This document shows, one piece after another, positions 1 through 9,254 of a stretch of DNA of 64,000 nucleotides. The DNA is from Ruminococcus flavefaciens. Lineage in GTDB: Bacteria > Bacillota > Clostridia > Oscillospirales > Ruminococcaceae. Location of the stretch: positions 62,001 through 126,000 of the forward strand of contig NZ_FNWV01000007.1 of NCBI RefSeq assembly GCF_900108555.1, written 5' to 3'. The notes under the pieces are model-generated. The model saw only the letters and a list, made by a program, of their open reading frames with translations, ran no database searches and was not told where the DNA came from. Position 1 is the first letter of the stretch; each line of letters opens with the position of its first letter. The position numbers and the translations under genes are program-made.

Positions 1-2
1 GC

Positions 3-2945
3 AAGACAGACGTTCCGCCTGTTACAGAAGCTACTAAGATCCACCTCAAGAACACTTCTATCGAGGTCGAGGGCGATAACGCAGCAGTAGACGGTACTAC
101 AGTTACTATCACACATTCGGGTGAGTTCTACGTTGACGGTACTCTCGATGACGGACAGATAAACATCAATATTGCTGATACAACAGCAGATGCTGAGACA
201 GTAAAGATATTCCTCAACAATGCAAATATCACAGGTAAGACTGCTCCTGCTATCTATGTTACAAATGCGGAGAATACCTCTATAAACATTGTTGACGGTA
301 CTACTAATACTATTACAGACGGTGACACTGCTTATTCAGGGGACTTCGCAAAGGCTGCTGTTATAGAAGCCAAGGACGACCTTACTATCAAGGGCGGCGA
401 AAAGGGAGACGGTGTTCTTGAGATCACTGCAAATACTCAGGACGCTGTTTCTTGTAACAACGACATCAAGTTCAACGGCGGTGATATTACTATCACAACT
501 CTGAACTCTACAGATAAGACTGACGCTGTAAAGGGCAAGAAGTCTGTTACTGTAAAGAGCGGCAAGCTCAAGATCGAAGCTGAGGGCGACGGTATCAAGT
601 CAGGCAAGGGCGCAGTTGCTTTCTCAGGCGGTTCTGTAACTATCAAGGCTGGCAATGACGCTGTACAGGCTGAAACAACTATCGACATCAGCGGCGGCAA
701 GCTCATTGCAGGCGGCGACAGAGGTCTTACAGCTGTAACAGGCGTAAACATCACAGGCGGTACAGTAATTGCTACTGCTACTGATAATCAGGTAGATGAA
801 AAGCTCCTTACAGGCACTACTCAGACTACTGCACTCCTCAATTGTATCGCAAATCCCGAAAATGAAAAGGACGGTACATGGAGCAAGGACAATGCAATAG
901 TTACAGACAGTGTTGATGTCAAGTATCAGAAGAAGTTCAAGTATGTCCTCTTCAGTGATACTTCTATCAACGGTGCTAAGTCATGCGGCTTCAAGAACCT
1001 TGCAACAGGTAATGCTGTAACTCATACAGACGGCAAGCAGACACAGTTCCAGCTCAGCCTTGTAACTGTATTCAATAATGTTGATCCTTCAGGCGTAAGC
1101 AGCGGTACAACTACTGATCCTACTACACCTGATGATCCTACACCCGTTACAGACGAACTGACTATCACTCTTTCCGATGCAGGCATGGTCACAAATGCAT
1201 CATCTGAGGCTAAGGTAGAGAACAACGTCTGCACTATCTCTCAGCCCGGTAAATTCACTGTAACAGGCGAGATGACAGGTGGTCAGATCGTAATTGACGT
1301 TGACAAGACAGCTTATCCCGATGGAGTCGTAGAGCTCGACCTCAGCGGCATGAGCCTTACAAATACAAAAACTTCTCCTATATACGTAGCGTCTATCGCA
1401 GACGAGGTAGTTATCGTTGCCAAGAACGGCACAGAGAATACTATCTCTGACGGTACTGAGTACACAAACGCTGACAACGATACGGGAGCTATCTACTCCA
1501 AGGACGATATAAAGTTCAAGGGCAAGGGCAAGCTCACAGTAAACGGCAACGCAGCAGATGCTATCGTAGGCAAGGACGATATCAAGATATATAACGGCAC
1601 TTTGGTCGTTAACGCAGCTGATGACGGTATCCGCGCAAAGGATACTCTCACTATCGGCAATACATCATCAGACGGTACAGAGGTGGACTATTCCGCCCTC
1701 TCCGTAACAGTAAAGACAAAGGCAGGAGACGGCATAAAGGCTACTTCTACCGATGTTTCTTCAACAGCAAAGCAGCTCGGACTGGTAACTATCAACGGCG
1801 GTACAGTAAATATCGACTCTTACGCTGACGGTATCTCAGCAGAGCAGTTCTTCACCATGAACGGCGGCGACCTGACTATCAAGACTTATGAGGGCAGCTC
1901 CTACGCAGGAACAGGCAGCACTCAGGGCGGCAATACTCAGGGCGGCTTCGGCGGCGGCAGACCCGGCGGTGGCGGCGGAATGGGCGGCATGATGGACGGA
2001 AATTCCAACAAGACCGATATCTCCGCAAAGGGCATAAAGGCAGTAGGTCTTTATGACGAGGCAGGTACTACATGGCAGAGCGTAGGCGATATCACTATCA
2101 ATGGCGGTACTATCACTATCGACTCTTCCGATGACTGTATCCACTGCGGCGGCAGTATGCAGCTTATCGGCGGCGAATTGAAGCTCTCATCAGCAGATGA
2201 CGGTGCTCATGCCGACCATGATCTCACTATCGGCACAAAGGACAGCGGCAAGTACGATGATATCGTTATCGCTGTAGAGAAGTGCTATGAGGGTATCGAA
2301 GCTCAGAAAATTTACCAGAACAGCGGTTCTGTTATCGTAAACTCCACTGACGACGGCTTCAATGCAGCAGGCGGCAGTGACGGTTCGGGAATGGGTAACA
2401 CAGGTATGCCTTGGGGACAGGGCGGCGGCGGTTTCGGAGGCGGCGGCTTCGGCGGCAACTCAGGAAACTATCTCCTCCAGTTCAACGGCGGTTTAGCAAT
2501 AGTTAACGCTACCAACGGCGACCACGACGGTTACGACTCCAACGGTAATATTGAAATAAACGGCGGCTACATCATTTCAAACGGCAACGAACCGTTTGAC
2601 TGCGGTGACGGCGGCAGCACTATCTCAGTAAAGGGCGGAACATGGGTATCCAACTGTTCGTCAGGCGGTATGAGCATGGGCGGCAGCGAGATGTCCGCAA
2701 GCGCAACAGCTTCAGCTAATGTATCCGCAAATACAAGATTATCACTGGTAGGAAGCGACGGAAAGGTAATAGTATCTTTCATCGTAGACAAGGCTGTAAG
2801 TCAGTTAAAGGCAGGCGGCAATGGAACATCGGGCGCATCTTTCTACACAGGCGGAACCCTTAACGGTTCTACATATTTCCAGCAGGTCGATCCGACTCAG
2901 CTTGCAGCCTTTGGCGGTACTCTCTCAGGAGGTACGAAGTGTTAA
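3..2945 (+). CDS. Secreted carbohydrate-binding beta-helix protein (Cthe_2159 type), 5' partial
   Basis: The frame is open from base 3 to the TAA at 2943-2945 with no stop, so the gene begins left of the window; an ATG at 1185 lies inside the frame and is not its start. About 980 residues are visible. There are two successive domains rich in short repeats such as DGI, NGG and DDG followed by beta-strand-forming stretches, one at about residues 10-310 and one at about 390-980, separated by a Thr/Pro-rich linker near residue 375. This pattern matches the right-handed beta-helix carbohydrate-binding family typified by Clostridium thermocellum Cthe_2159, which binds cellulose and pectin-like polymers. 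Two Gly-rich insertions (about 640 and 800) are probably surface loops. No dockerin is seen at the visible C-terminus. Family call is by pattern; the function is inferred from the family. Confidence 0.8.
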   Translation, partial: KTDVPPVTEATKIHLKNTSIEVEGDNAAVDGTTVTITHSGEFYVDGTLDDGQININIADTTADAETVKIFLNNANITGKTAPAIYVTNAENTSINIVDGTTNTITDGDTAYSGDFAKAAVIEAKDDLTIKGGEKGDGVLEITANTQDAVSCNNDIKFNGGDITITTLNSTDKTDAVKGKKSVTVKSGKLKIEAEGDGIKSGKGAVAFSGGSVTIKAGNDAVQAETTIDISGGKLIAGGDRGLTAVTGVNITGGTVIATATDNQVDEKLLTGTTQTTALLNCIANPENEKDGTWSKDNAIVTDSVDVKYQKKFKYVLFSDTSINGAKSCGFKNLATGNAVTHTDGKQTQFQLSLVTVFNNVDPSGVSSGTTTDPTTPDDPTPVTDELTITLSDAGMVTNASSEAKVENNVCTISQPGKFTVTGEMTGGQIVIDVDKTAYPDGVVELDLSGMSLTNTKTSPIYVASIADEVVIVAKNGTENTISDGTEYTNADNDTGAIYSKDDIKFKGKGKLTVNGNAADAIVGKDDIKIYNGTLVVNAADDGIRAKDTLTIGNTSSDGTEVDYSALSVTVKTKAGDGIKATSTDVSSTAKQLGLVTINGGTVNIDSYADGISAEQFFTMNGGDLTIKTYEGSSYAGTGSTQGGNTQGGFGGGRPGGGGGMGGMMDGNSNKTDISAKGIKAVGLYDEAGTTWQSVGDITINGGTITIDSSDDCIHCGGSMQLIGGELKLSSADDGAHADHDLTIGTKDSGKYDDIVIAVEKCYEGIEAQKIYQNSGSVIVNSTDDGFNAAGGSDGSGMGNTGMPWGQGGGGFGGGGFGGNSGNYLLQFNGGLAIVNATNGDHDGYDSNGNIEINGGYIISNGNEPFDCGDGGSTISVKGGTWVSNCSSGGMSMGGSEMSASATASANVSANTRLSLVGSDGKVIVSFIVDKAVSQLKAGGNGTSGASFYTGGTLNGSTYFQQVDPTQLAAFGGTLSGGTKC

Positions 2946-2992
2946 TGACTGTAAGGAAAGTCGTTTTCGATAAATGATATTCTTTACAATTT

Positions 2993-3030
2993 ATCATAAA
3001 AGCCACAGTGTAAGCTGTGGCTTTTATGAT
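2993..3030. terminator. Intrinsic terminator after the carbohydrate-binding protein gene
   Basis: A perfect 16-bp inverted repeat (2993-3008 with 3015-3030) encloses the loop TGTAAG, and the outer stem gives A/T runs on both sides. It lies 48 bases after the stop at 2945 and could work in both directions. Confidence 0.85.
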
Positions 3031-3039
3031 TTCAGAAAC

Positions 3040-3176
3040 AAAGAGTTAGAGCAGAAGTAAAAAGTTGAGAGCTTAGAATTGTGGAGTCGCCTTCGGCGAC
3101 ATTATTTAAATAATGTGAGCGGAGCGAACACATTAACTCTCAATTCTCAACTCTCAACTCTGAACTAAACGATAAT
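3040..3176. repeat. Intergenic repeat block with AT-centred hairpin and AACTCTCAATTCTC-like units
   Basis: The block holds GTCGCC-TTC-GGCGAC, an ATTATTTAAATAAT core and GAGCGGAGCGAAC, followed by three close copies of AACTCTCAA-type units. A related element in the opposite orientation lies at about 48178-48235. No coding potential is seen. Confidence 0.65.
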
Positions 3177-3211
3177 ACAAAGCCCCGAAGCAATTAAACT
3201 GCCTCGGGGCT
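3177..3211 (-). terminator. Intrinsic terminator of the PASTA protein gene
   Basis: AGCCCCGAAGCA at 3181-3192 pairs with TGCCTCGGGGCT at 3200-3211 with one mismatch. Read on the minus strand the stem is followed by TTTGT, 29 bases past the stop of the minus-strand gene. Confidence 0.75.
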
Positions 3212-3239
3212 GAACTTTTATATGATGTAATGTGACTTA

Positions 3240-5240
3240 TTATTGCGGATTTTCGCCGCCCTCGCCGCCGCCTTCGACAGGCTGCTGCTCAACAGGCGGA
3301 GCAGGAGGATCTGTTGGTGGTTCTGTCGGAGGATCAGTAGGTGCTGGAGCCTGAGTTGTAACAACAGGAGCCTGTGTAGTAACTACAGGAGCCTGAGTTG
3401 TAACTACAGGAGCCTGAGTTGTAGGAGCAGCTGTAGTGTACTGAGGTGCTTCGGAAGTCTCGGAAACATAGTAAACTGTAAGCTTTTTGCCTTCCTTGTT
3501 GCTGAAGAAGTCACCAGCATGGACTACCTTGCCGTCTACCTGTATCTCTACTACAGTATTAGCCTTGCCGTAGGAGTTCTTAGACTCAACGAACTGATAA
3601 TTGAAATCAGTTATACCTGCCTTGTCAAGAGCGTTCTTGTACTGGTCAACAGTCAATCCTGCATAGTCAGGGATATAAGCTGAGGATTTGCCCTTGCTGA
3701 CCTTTACCTTGATGACCTGTCCCTGAGCGATCATTTCGCCCTTCTTGACGCTCTGCTCAAAGATCATATCATTTTCGTAATCATCATTGTAAGCGTAATC
3801 AGCATCGAGTACAAAGTGGTCTTTCCACAGTTCCTTTGAGTGCTCATAGAATTTTCCGACGAGATCAGGCATCTCAGTGTCTGCTGCATTGGTCGTCTCG
3901 GCTTCGTCTATTACATTCTCGGTAACTGACGGACGTTTCGGCTTTACTGCTGTGTTATCCTCTTCCTCGGGATTTGAGAAAAGATTGATAATGATCACTG
4001 CAAGTGTCATAAGTATTGCAAGCAGCAGAAGTCCGATGATTATCGGGACTTTTATACGGTCAACGGTATTGACCTTTTCATATTTATAGCTGTCATTTCG
4101 GCGTGACTGAGCACTGCGCTGGTGTATCACATTCTGAGGTTCAGGCTGCTGATACTGCTGCTGCTCATATGCAGGCTGTTCGTAGACAGGCTGCTGATAC
4201 TGCTGCTGTTCATATGAAGGCTGAACAGGATCAGGGAGCACTGTTGTATTTTCGAGTTCTTCCTCTTCTTCCTCGGAAGGCTGCTCGAACAGTCTTGTAA
4301 CAAGCTCTGTGATAGTCTGTATACGGTCTCTGCCGTTTAAATTCATACCTTCCATGATAACTCTTGATACATGGCGCGGAATACGCGAATCAAGGTCATG
4401 TGGCTCATGCAGGTCGTCGTGCTTCAGACGGCTGAGTGAGTCAACAGGCATACAGCCTGTAAGTGCTCTGTAAAGGAGAGCACAGACTCCGTAAACATCA
4501 GTCCATGAACCCTGACGGCTGCTGCTGTTTGCAGAATACTGCTCGGGAGCTGCATAGCCCTTGAAAAGCTCGTATTCAAGGCCTGCATTGGCAGTTCTTA
4601 CAGCTGATACGCAGAAGCCTGAGAGCTTCAGCTCGCCCTTGTCTGTGATATACACAGTATCGGGACTTATTGCACGGTGTATGATACCTGCGTTATGGAG
4701 TATGCCGATAGTGGTAAAGAGCGGCGGGAATATCTTTGAGACCTGTTCCCAGCTCAGCTCGCCTGCATTTTCCTTGAGATAATCCAGCATTTTAACGCCG
4801 TCGATGTACTCAAAGATAGTGTAGGTAGTATTATTCTCGGCAAACATATCGAGAATAGGCGGTATATTGGTATTGTTCCTGAGTCGTGCAAGAGACTTGT
4901 TGAGCTCTGTATATTCCGCCATAAAAGCCTTGTATTTAGCAAGGTTGTTATAGTTTACACTGATAGTTGGTTTGTTCTTTACACGGGTGCAGAGATTGAT
5001 AGGGACATATTCTCTTATATGCACTTTCTTTCCTGTAGAAATATCAGTGCCTATATATGTAGCACCCTCGCCGTTGTATTCCAGAAGAATACCGCAGAGG
5101 TACTTGCCGTGGAGTATTGTACCGGGTGGGACATACATGGGCTCGTGGGCGTCGCTCTCAACAAATCCGCATGACGGACATACATGAAGCGATGCGTCGT
5201 ACTGTTCCATGCATCTGTAGCAAAATTTACTGTCTCCCAA
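3240..5240 (-). CDS. PASTA-domain membrane protein with a degenerate Ser/Thr kinase domain (probable pseudokinase)
   Basis: Domains in order: an N-terminal zinc ribbon (C7, C10, C21, C24), a kinase fold at about 40-320, a Gln/Pro/Tyr-rich stretch, one membrane helix at about 397-421, two PASTA repeats at about 455-600 and a Thr/Pro-rich tail. Fold-level motifs survive (AAPEQY, the DVYGV helix), but the catalytic ones do not: the VAIK lysine is Arg in VHIREY (about R76), HRD reads HRA (about 188-190) and DFG reads GFC (about 208-210). PASTA kinases normally sense peptidoglycan fragments; this one may bind and signal without phosphorylation. Start: I chose TTG at 5240 because AGGAGGAGG sits about 7 bases upstream; an in-frame ATG at 5273 has no ribosome site and lies close to the transcription start. 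Confidence 0.85.
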   Translation of the reverse strand: MGDSKFCYRCMEQYDASLHVCPSCGFVESDAHEPMYVPPGTILHGKYLCGILLEYNGEGATYIGTDISTGKKVHIREYVPINLCTRVKNKPTISVNYNNLAKYKAFMAEYTELNKSLARLRNNTNIPPILDMFAENNTTYTIFEYIDGVKMLDYLKENAGELSWEQVSKIFPPLFTTIGILHNAGIIHRAISPDTVYITDKGELKLSGFCVSAVRTANAGLEYELFKGYAAPEQYSANSSSRQGSWTDVYGVCALLYRALTGCMPVDSLSRLKHDDLHEPHDLDSRIPRHVSRVIMEGMNLNGRDRIQTITELVTRLFEQPSEEEEEELENTTVLPDPVQPSYEQQQYQQPVYEQPAYEQQQYQQPEPQNVIHQRSAQSRRNDSYKYEKVNTVDRIKVPIIIGLLLLAILMTLAVIIINLFSNPEEEDNTAVKPKRPSVTENVIDEAETTNAADTEMPDLVGKFYEHSKELWKDHFVLDADYAYNDDYENDMIFEQSVKKGEMIAQGQVIKVKVSKGKSSAYIPDYAGLTVDQYKNALDKAGITDFNYQFVESKNSYGKANTVVEIQVDGKVVHAGDFFSNKEGKKLTVYYVSETSEAPQYTTAAPTTQAPVVTTQAPVVTTQAPVVTTQAPAPTDPPTEPPTDPPAPPVEQQPVEGGGEGGENPQ

Positions 5241-5291
5241 AGCAGCTCCTCCTCCTAAAAATAGTCGATGCATAATAAAGGCATCATATCT

Positions 5292-5320
5292 ATTTTATCA
5301 GTAAAACAGAAAAATGTCAA
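5292..5320 (-). promoter_or_regulatory. Sigma-A promoter of the PASTA protein gene
   Basis: On the minus strand TTGACA (5315-5320), 17 bases, TAAAAT (5292-5297). It puts the transcript start near 5285, giving a leader of about 45 bases before the TTG start. Confidence 0.85.
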
Positions 5321-5410
5321 CCATTTAGAGCCTTATATTCCTCATTCTCATGAATTTGTATTTTTTTTGTAATAATTTCACGAAGTTTTTTTCTTAATTG
5401 TAACATTTGA

Positions 5411-5447
5411 GGTAAAAGAAAGAGGTCTGAAATTGCTTTCAGACCTC
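5411..5447 (-). terminator. Intrinsic terminator at the end of the proBA operon
   Basis: A perfect 11-bp stem (5422-5432 with 5437-5447) with loop TTGC, followed on the minus strand by TTTCTTTTA. It lies just after the stop of the coiled-coil protein gene. Confidence 0.85.
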
Positions 5448-5453
5448 ATTATA

Positions 5454-7931
5454 TTATATATTTCCGTTATTAACAGAAATTATCTTCATTGAACTGAACT
5501 TGAATGTGCCGTCATCTTTTTCGGTAAGGCGGAATTCAACGTTCTTTGATACGTTCTTGTCCATCCACTGTGGGAGCTCGTCAACATAGTCAACATTGAG
5601 AGTATAGGTATTGCCATTCTTGACGATAGACTTTATCTCAGGTGAGTATGTATGAGTTATAGGCTTTGATCTTACGTTATACACGCCGTCTGCATAGTAG
5701 AAGCGTGATTCAATAGGACCTACTGTTGCGTGCTCAAACGGAGGCAGGTTTTCGCCGAAAAGCTCTACTGCATACTTCTCAACATCTACATCAGGGATAG
5801 AAACAGTATCAAGTGTGAGCTCATACTTTGATATCTTGCTTTCGTCCATTATGATAGACCATATAGTAGCTGTGATTATCTGCTCGGATGTAAGCTGTGA
5901 AGGGTCGGAGAATGGCTCTATATCCATGATAGCAGCAGGGTATATCATCTGAGTGAAGCTGTCCTTTTTAGCTTCGCCCGAAGTGAAGCTGCGAAAAAAT
6001 CCGACGCACTTGATAATGGTAGCGATAATGCCGATAACTGCAAATATGGTGAATATTACGCCAAGAACAGTGAAAAGGCGTTTTCTCTTGTATGGGTCGC
6101 CTGCGGTGAGCTCGTCGGACTCAGTATGCTCACTGCGCTGTGCGATAAGCTCGTCGGGATCTTCATCAAGTATGCGTCCCAGAGCAGAAGTTATCTTGCC
6201 CTTTGGCTTTTGAGGAGCAGTTTCCGTAGGCTCAGAAGCTTTTTCTGCTTCTGTCTCAGCCTTTTCTGTAACTTCCTCGGCAGCTGATGTCTCAGTCATT
6301 TCTGTATCCTCAGCAGCTGATACATCTTCTTCCTCAGTGATGAAGCTGTCCTCGGCAGGCTCTTCGTCAGATACTACAGCAGGTGCAACTGCGCCCATCT
6401 GTGCTCTTCTCATTTCGATGACCTGCTGCTGCTTATCAGCTGAAAGCTCGTCAAAACGCTCTTTGAGCTCGGGTGAGAGCCCTGCGATTATATCCTCGTC
6501 TGAGAGTACCAGTGGCTCACTTGGAGCTTCGGCAGCTTCTTCCTTTGGTGTATCCATATCTGCAATGGCTTCTGCCGCGTCCTCGCGGATATTGTCCAGC
6601 ATATTGCCTACAGGATCGCTGTAGCTTTCGGTACTCTCGCTGTCCTCGGGGTGATTTATAGCAGCAATAGCTGCGTCAATAAGCTCTGTTGCCGACGGAG
6701 ACTCATCTGACTCGAATAATCCGTCCTCGGGAACAGGATCTGTATCTGTATCGGGCTTGGGTTCTTCCTTGCCCTTATTCATAAGCTTCTTGAAGAAACC
6801 GAGCTTCTTAGGCTTTTCTGTTTCTTCTTCCTGTATTTCGGGCACTGCTTCCGAAGCAGCTTCGCCCAGAGCTTCTATAGCTTCATCAACGTCTTTCTCG
6901 GCAGGAGGAGCAAATGTACTGATATCGCCTGAAACAACTGTCTCGGGCGCACTGCCTTCGATCTCCTCTGCAAGACGCTTCATTTCTTCGATCTGGCGGA
7001 GTTTTTCTTCTTCTGCATCAATACGATGATACTTAGCTTCTTCCTCGGCTATGCGCTGTCTTTCAGCTTCCTCAGCCAGTCTCTGACGCTCAGCTTCTTC
7101 CTCGGCAATACGCTGTCTTTCGGCTTCCTCAGCCAGTCTCTGACGCTCAGCCTCTTCCTCGGCGATACGCTGCCTTTCAGCTTCTTCGGCAAGTCTCTGA
7201 CGCTCAGCTTCTTCTTCGAGCCTTCTTCTTTCGGCAGCTTCCTCTGCAAGGCGTTTTTTCTCCGCAGCGGCTTCTGCGATCCTGCGTGATCTTTCTTCTT
7301 CCTCAGCTATACGCTGTCTTTCAGCCTCTTCACGGGCAAGTCTGCGCTGCTCTGCTTCTTCTGCAAGACGCTGTCTCTCGGCAGCAGCCTCAGCAGCTCT
7401 TCTTGCTCTTTCAGCTGCTCTTGCTTCTTCAGCAGCAGCTTCGCTGGCAAGCTGAGCCTGTCTTTCTCTTTCAGCTTCTTCGCGTCTGAGTGCCTCATAA
7501 TCAGGAAGCTCTCCTGTTATGACGATCTTCTTTTTCTTTACAGGCTTTGGGAGCTCTTCGCTCATTGGGATAGCATCGAATACCCTTGTTGTCTCTGCCG
7601 AAGCTTCTGTATGCATGACTTCGGATATGATATTCGGTACTTCTTCCTCTTCCGCCTGCATTTCAGGCTCAGAAGCTTTTTCTGTCGGCGGTGCGAACTC
7701 CCATACAGAAGGCGGTGTATCCTCATGATACTCCTCAGTGGGAGCAGCATCATCAAGGTAATGCTTTTTCTCGTCTTCAAGTGCGTGGAGCAGATCATCG
7801 ACCGACATATCGTCGAATTTGCTCTTTCTTACGGAACGGGGAGTATTATGGCTGCGGGCAGGAGTACTCCCACCGCCGCCGCCGTCCATAAGACTGTTGA
7901 GCATATCGTCAAGATCTTTTCTAATAGCCAT
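5454..7931 (-). CDS. Large coiled-coil, single-pass membrane protein of unknown function
   Basis: 825 residues. The N-terminus is followed by acidic spacers, then a long Glu/Arg/Ala-rich coiled coil at about 150-330 with near-exact tandem copies of a 19-residue unit of the form ERQRLAEEAERQRIAEEEA. After a long acidic low-complexity region comes one predicted membrane helix at about 640-665 and a folded C-terminal domain of about 160 residues, probably outside the cell. The start is ATG at 7931, with TGGAGG six bases upstream. It follows proA by 47 bases in the same direction and is probably last in that operon. It is next to the PASTA pseudokinase gene, which has its own promoter. I do not recognise the C-terminal domain; an envelope or cytoskeletal link role is only a guess. 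Confidence 0.8.
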   Translation of the reverse strand: MAIRKDLDDMLNSLMDGGGGGSTPARSHNTPRSVRKSKFDDMSVDDLLHALEDEKKHYLDDAAPTEEYHEDTPPSVWEFAPPTEKASEPEMQAEEEEVPNIISEVMHTEASAETTRVFDAIPMSEELPKPVKKKKIVITGELPDYEALRREEAERERQAQLASEAAAEEARAAERARRAAEAAAERQRLAEEAEQRRLAREEAERQRIAEEEERSRRIAEAAAEKKRLAEEAAERRRLEEEAERQRLAEEAERQRIAEEEAERQRLAEEAERQRIAEEEAERQRLAEEAERQRIAEEEAKYHRIDAEEEKLRQIEEMKRLAEEIEGSAPETVVSGDISTFAPPAEKDVDEAIEALGEAASEAVPEIQEEETEKPKKLGFFKKLMNKGKEEPKPDTDTDPVPEDGLFESDESPSATELIDAAIAAINHPEDSESTESYSDPVGNMLDNIREDAAEAIADMDTPKEEAAEAPSEPLVLSDEDIIAGLSPELKERFDELSADKQQQVIEMRRAQMGAVAPAVVSDEEPAEDSFITEEEDVSAAEDTEMTETSAAEEVTEKAETEAEKASEPTETAPQKPKGKITSALGRILDEDPDELIAQRSEHTESDELTAGDPYKRKRLFTVLGVIFTIFAVIGIIATIIKCVGFFRSFTSGEAKKDSFTQMIYPAAIMDIEPFSDPSQLTSEQIITATIWSIIMDESKISKYELTLDTVSIPDVDVEKYAVELFGENLPPFEHATVGPIESRFYYADGVYNVRSKPITHTYSPEIKSIVKNGNTYTLNVDYVDELPQWMDKNVSKNVEFRLTEKDDGTFKFSSMKIISVNNGNI
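7029..7205 (-). repeat. In-gene tandem repeat, 57-bp unit
   Basis: About three near-identical 57-bp copies encode the 19-residue coiled-coil unit of the membrane protein gene. The repeat makes copy-number change by slippage likely. Confidence 0.75.
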
Positions 7932-7978
7932 TTCGACCTCCAAAAATCAAATAAAAACTGGATATATAACTAAGGCAG

Positions 7979-9226
7979 TTATCTTACCTGACCGTTTCCG
8001 TTTATCAGATACTTAACTGTTGTAAGTTCAGTAAGTCCCATAGGACCTCTTGCGTGGAGCTTCTGTGTGGAAATGCCTATTTCTGCGCCGAAGCCGAATT
8101 CTCCGCCGTCTGTGAAGCGTGTTGAAGCGTTTACGTAAACTGCCGCAGCGTCTACCTGCTTCTGGAATTTCTGTGCATTTTCAAGTGAACGTGTGATTAT
8201 GCACTCTGAATGTTTTGTGCTGTACTTTCTTATATGAGCAATAGCTTCATCTATATCGTCAACTACCTTTACAGCGATGATGTAGTCGTCAAACTCTGTT
8301 GCATACTCTGTTTCGGTAGCCTTTTCTATGGAGCTGCCGAGGATAGCGATGGTCCTGTCACAGCCGTATATCTTTACGTTATGTACCTTGAAGCGTTCAG
8401 CAATGAGTGGCAGGAACTTGTCTGCGATATCCTTGTGAACGAGAAGGCTCTCGATAGCGTTGCATACGGAAGGACGCTGAGTCTTTGCGTTGTCGGTCAC
8501 TTCAACTGCCATATCAAGATCGGCAGAAGCGTCAACGTAAACGTGGCAGTTTCCTGCGCCTGTTTCGATAACAGGTACGGAAGCGTTAGTGACTACAGCC
8601 TGTATGAGACCTGCACTGCCGCGCGGGATTATAACGTCAACGTAGCCGTTGAGACGCATGATCTCGGTAGTTGTCTCACGGTCGGTCTTGTCCACTACCT
8701 GTATCATATCAGCAGGGAGTCCTGTTTCTTCAAGAGCTTTTCTCATTATGCTTCCGAGGCATACGTTGGAGTTTATAGCTTCCTTGCCGCCCTTGAGGAT
8801 AACAACGTTTCCTGTTTTTAGGCAGAGTGCAGCAGCATCAACGGTAACATTCGGACGTGATTCGTATATGATAGCGATAACGCCCAGCGGTACACGAGTC
8901 TTGATTATCTGCAAGCCGTTGGGACGGTTGCCGCCGCCGATTACCTCACCGATAGGATCGGGGAGATTGATTATATCGTAAAGGCTCTTTGCGATGTCCT
9001 CGATACGCTTTTCGTTGAGCAGGAGCCTGTCCTGCTTTGCTTCCGACATACCGTTAGCCTTAGCGTTTGCGATATCCTTTGCGTTTTCAGCGATTATAAG
9101 GTCTTTGTTTGCTATAAGTGCCTTTGATATCGCTGCAAGAGCGTCATTTTTCTGTGATGTGGAAGCACTTATGGCAGCAGCTTCCGCAGCCTTGGCTCTT
9201 TTGCCCAGTTCCTCTGTATAACTCAT
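7979..9226 (-). CDS. proA: Glutamate-5-semialdehyde dehydrogenase (gamma-glutamyl phosphate reductase)
   Basis: 415 residues, full length for the family. ProA reduces gamma-glutamyl phosphate to glutamate-5-semialdehyde with NADPH, the second step of proline synthesis, in the cytoplasm. Diagnostic stretches include the nucleotide-binding region around PLGVIAIIYESRPNVTVDA, the GGKEA segment, and the region NAKTQRPSVCNAIESLLVH that carries the catalytic cysteine. The ATG at 9226 is preceded by GAGGTG. It lies 28 bases after proB in the same direction, so the two consecutive enzymes are co-expressed. Confidence 0.97.
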   Translation of the reverse strand: MSYTEELGKRAKAAEAAAISASTSQKNDALAAISKALIANKDLIIAENAKDIANAKANGMSEAKQDRLLLNEKRIEDIAKSLYDIINLPDPIGEVIGGGNRPNGLQIIKTRVPLGVIAIIYESRPNVTVDAAALCLKTGNVVILKGGKEAINSNVCLGSIMRKALEETGLPADMIQVVDKTDRETTTEIMRLNGYVDVIIPRGSAGLIQAVVTNASVPVIETGAGNCHVYVDASADLDMAVEVTDNAKTQRPSVCNAIESLLVHKDIADKFLPLIAERFKVHNVKIYGCDRTIAILGSSIEKATETEYATEFDDYIIAVKVVDDIDEAIAHIRKYSTKHSECIITRSLENAQKFQKQVDAAAVYVNASTRFTDGGEFGFGAEIGISTQKLHARGPMGLTELTTVKYLINGNGQVR

Positions 9227-9254
9227 AATTACACCTCGTTGTTAGTGGTCTGTA

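Noticed and set aside
1185..2945. ATG 1185 as the start of the carbohydrate-binding protein
   Set aside because: The same frame is open to base 3 and encodes a matching first domain, so the ATG is internal.
3243..3683. 146-codon open frame on the plus strand
   Set aside because: Mirror of the repetitive PASTA protein tail; low-complexity Ser/Cys/Leu composition.
8210..8821. 203-codon open frame on the plus strand
   Set aside because: It lies wholly opposite proA, has a Cys/Tyr-rich implausible composition and no ribosome site.
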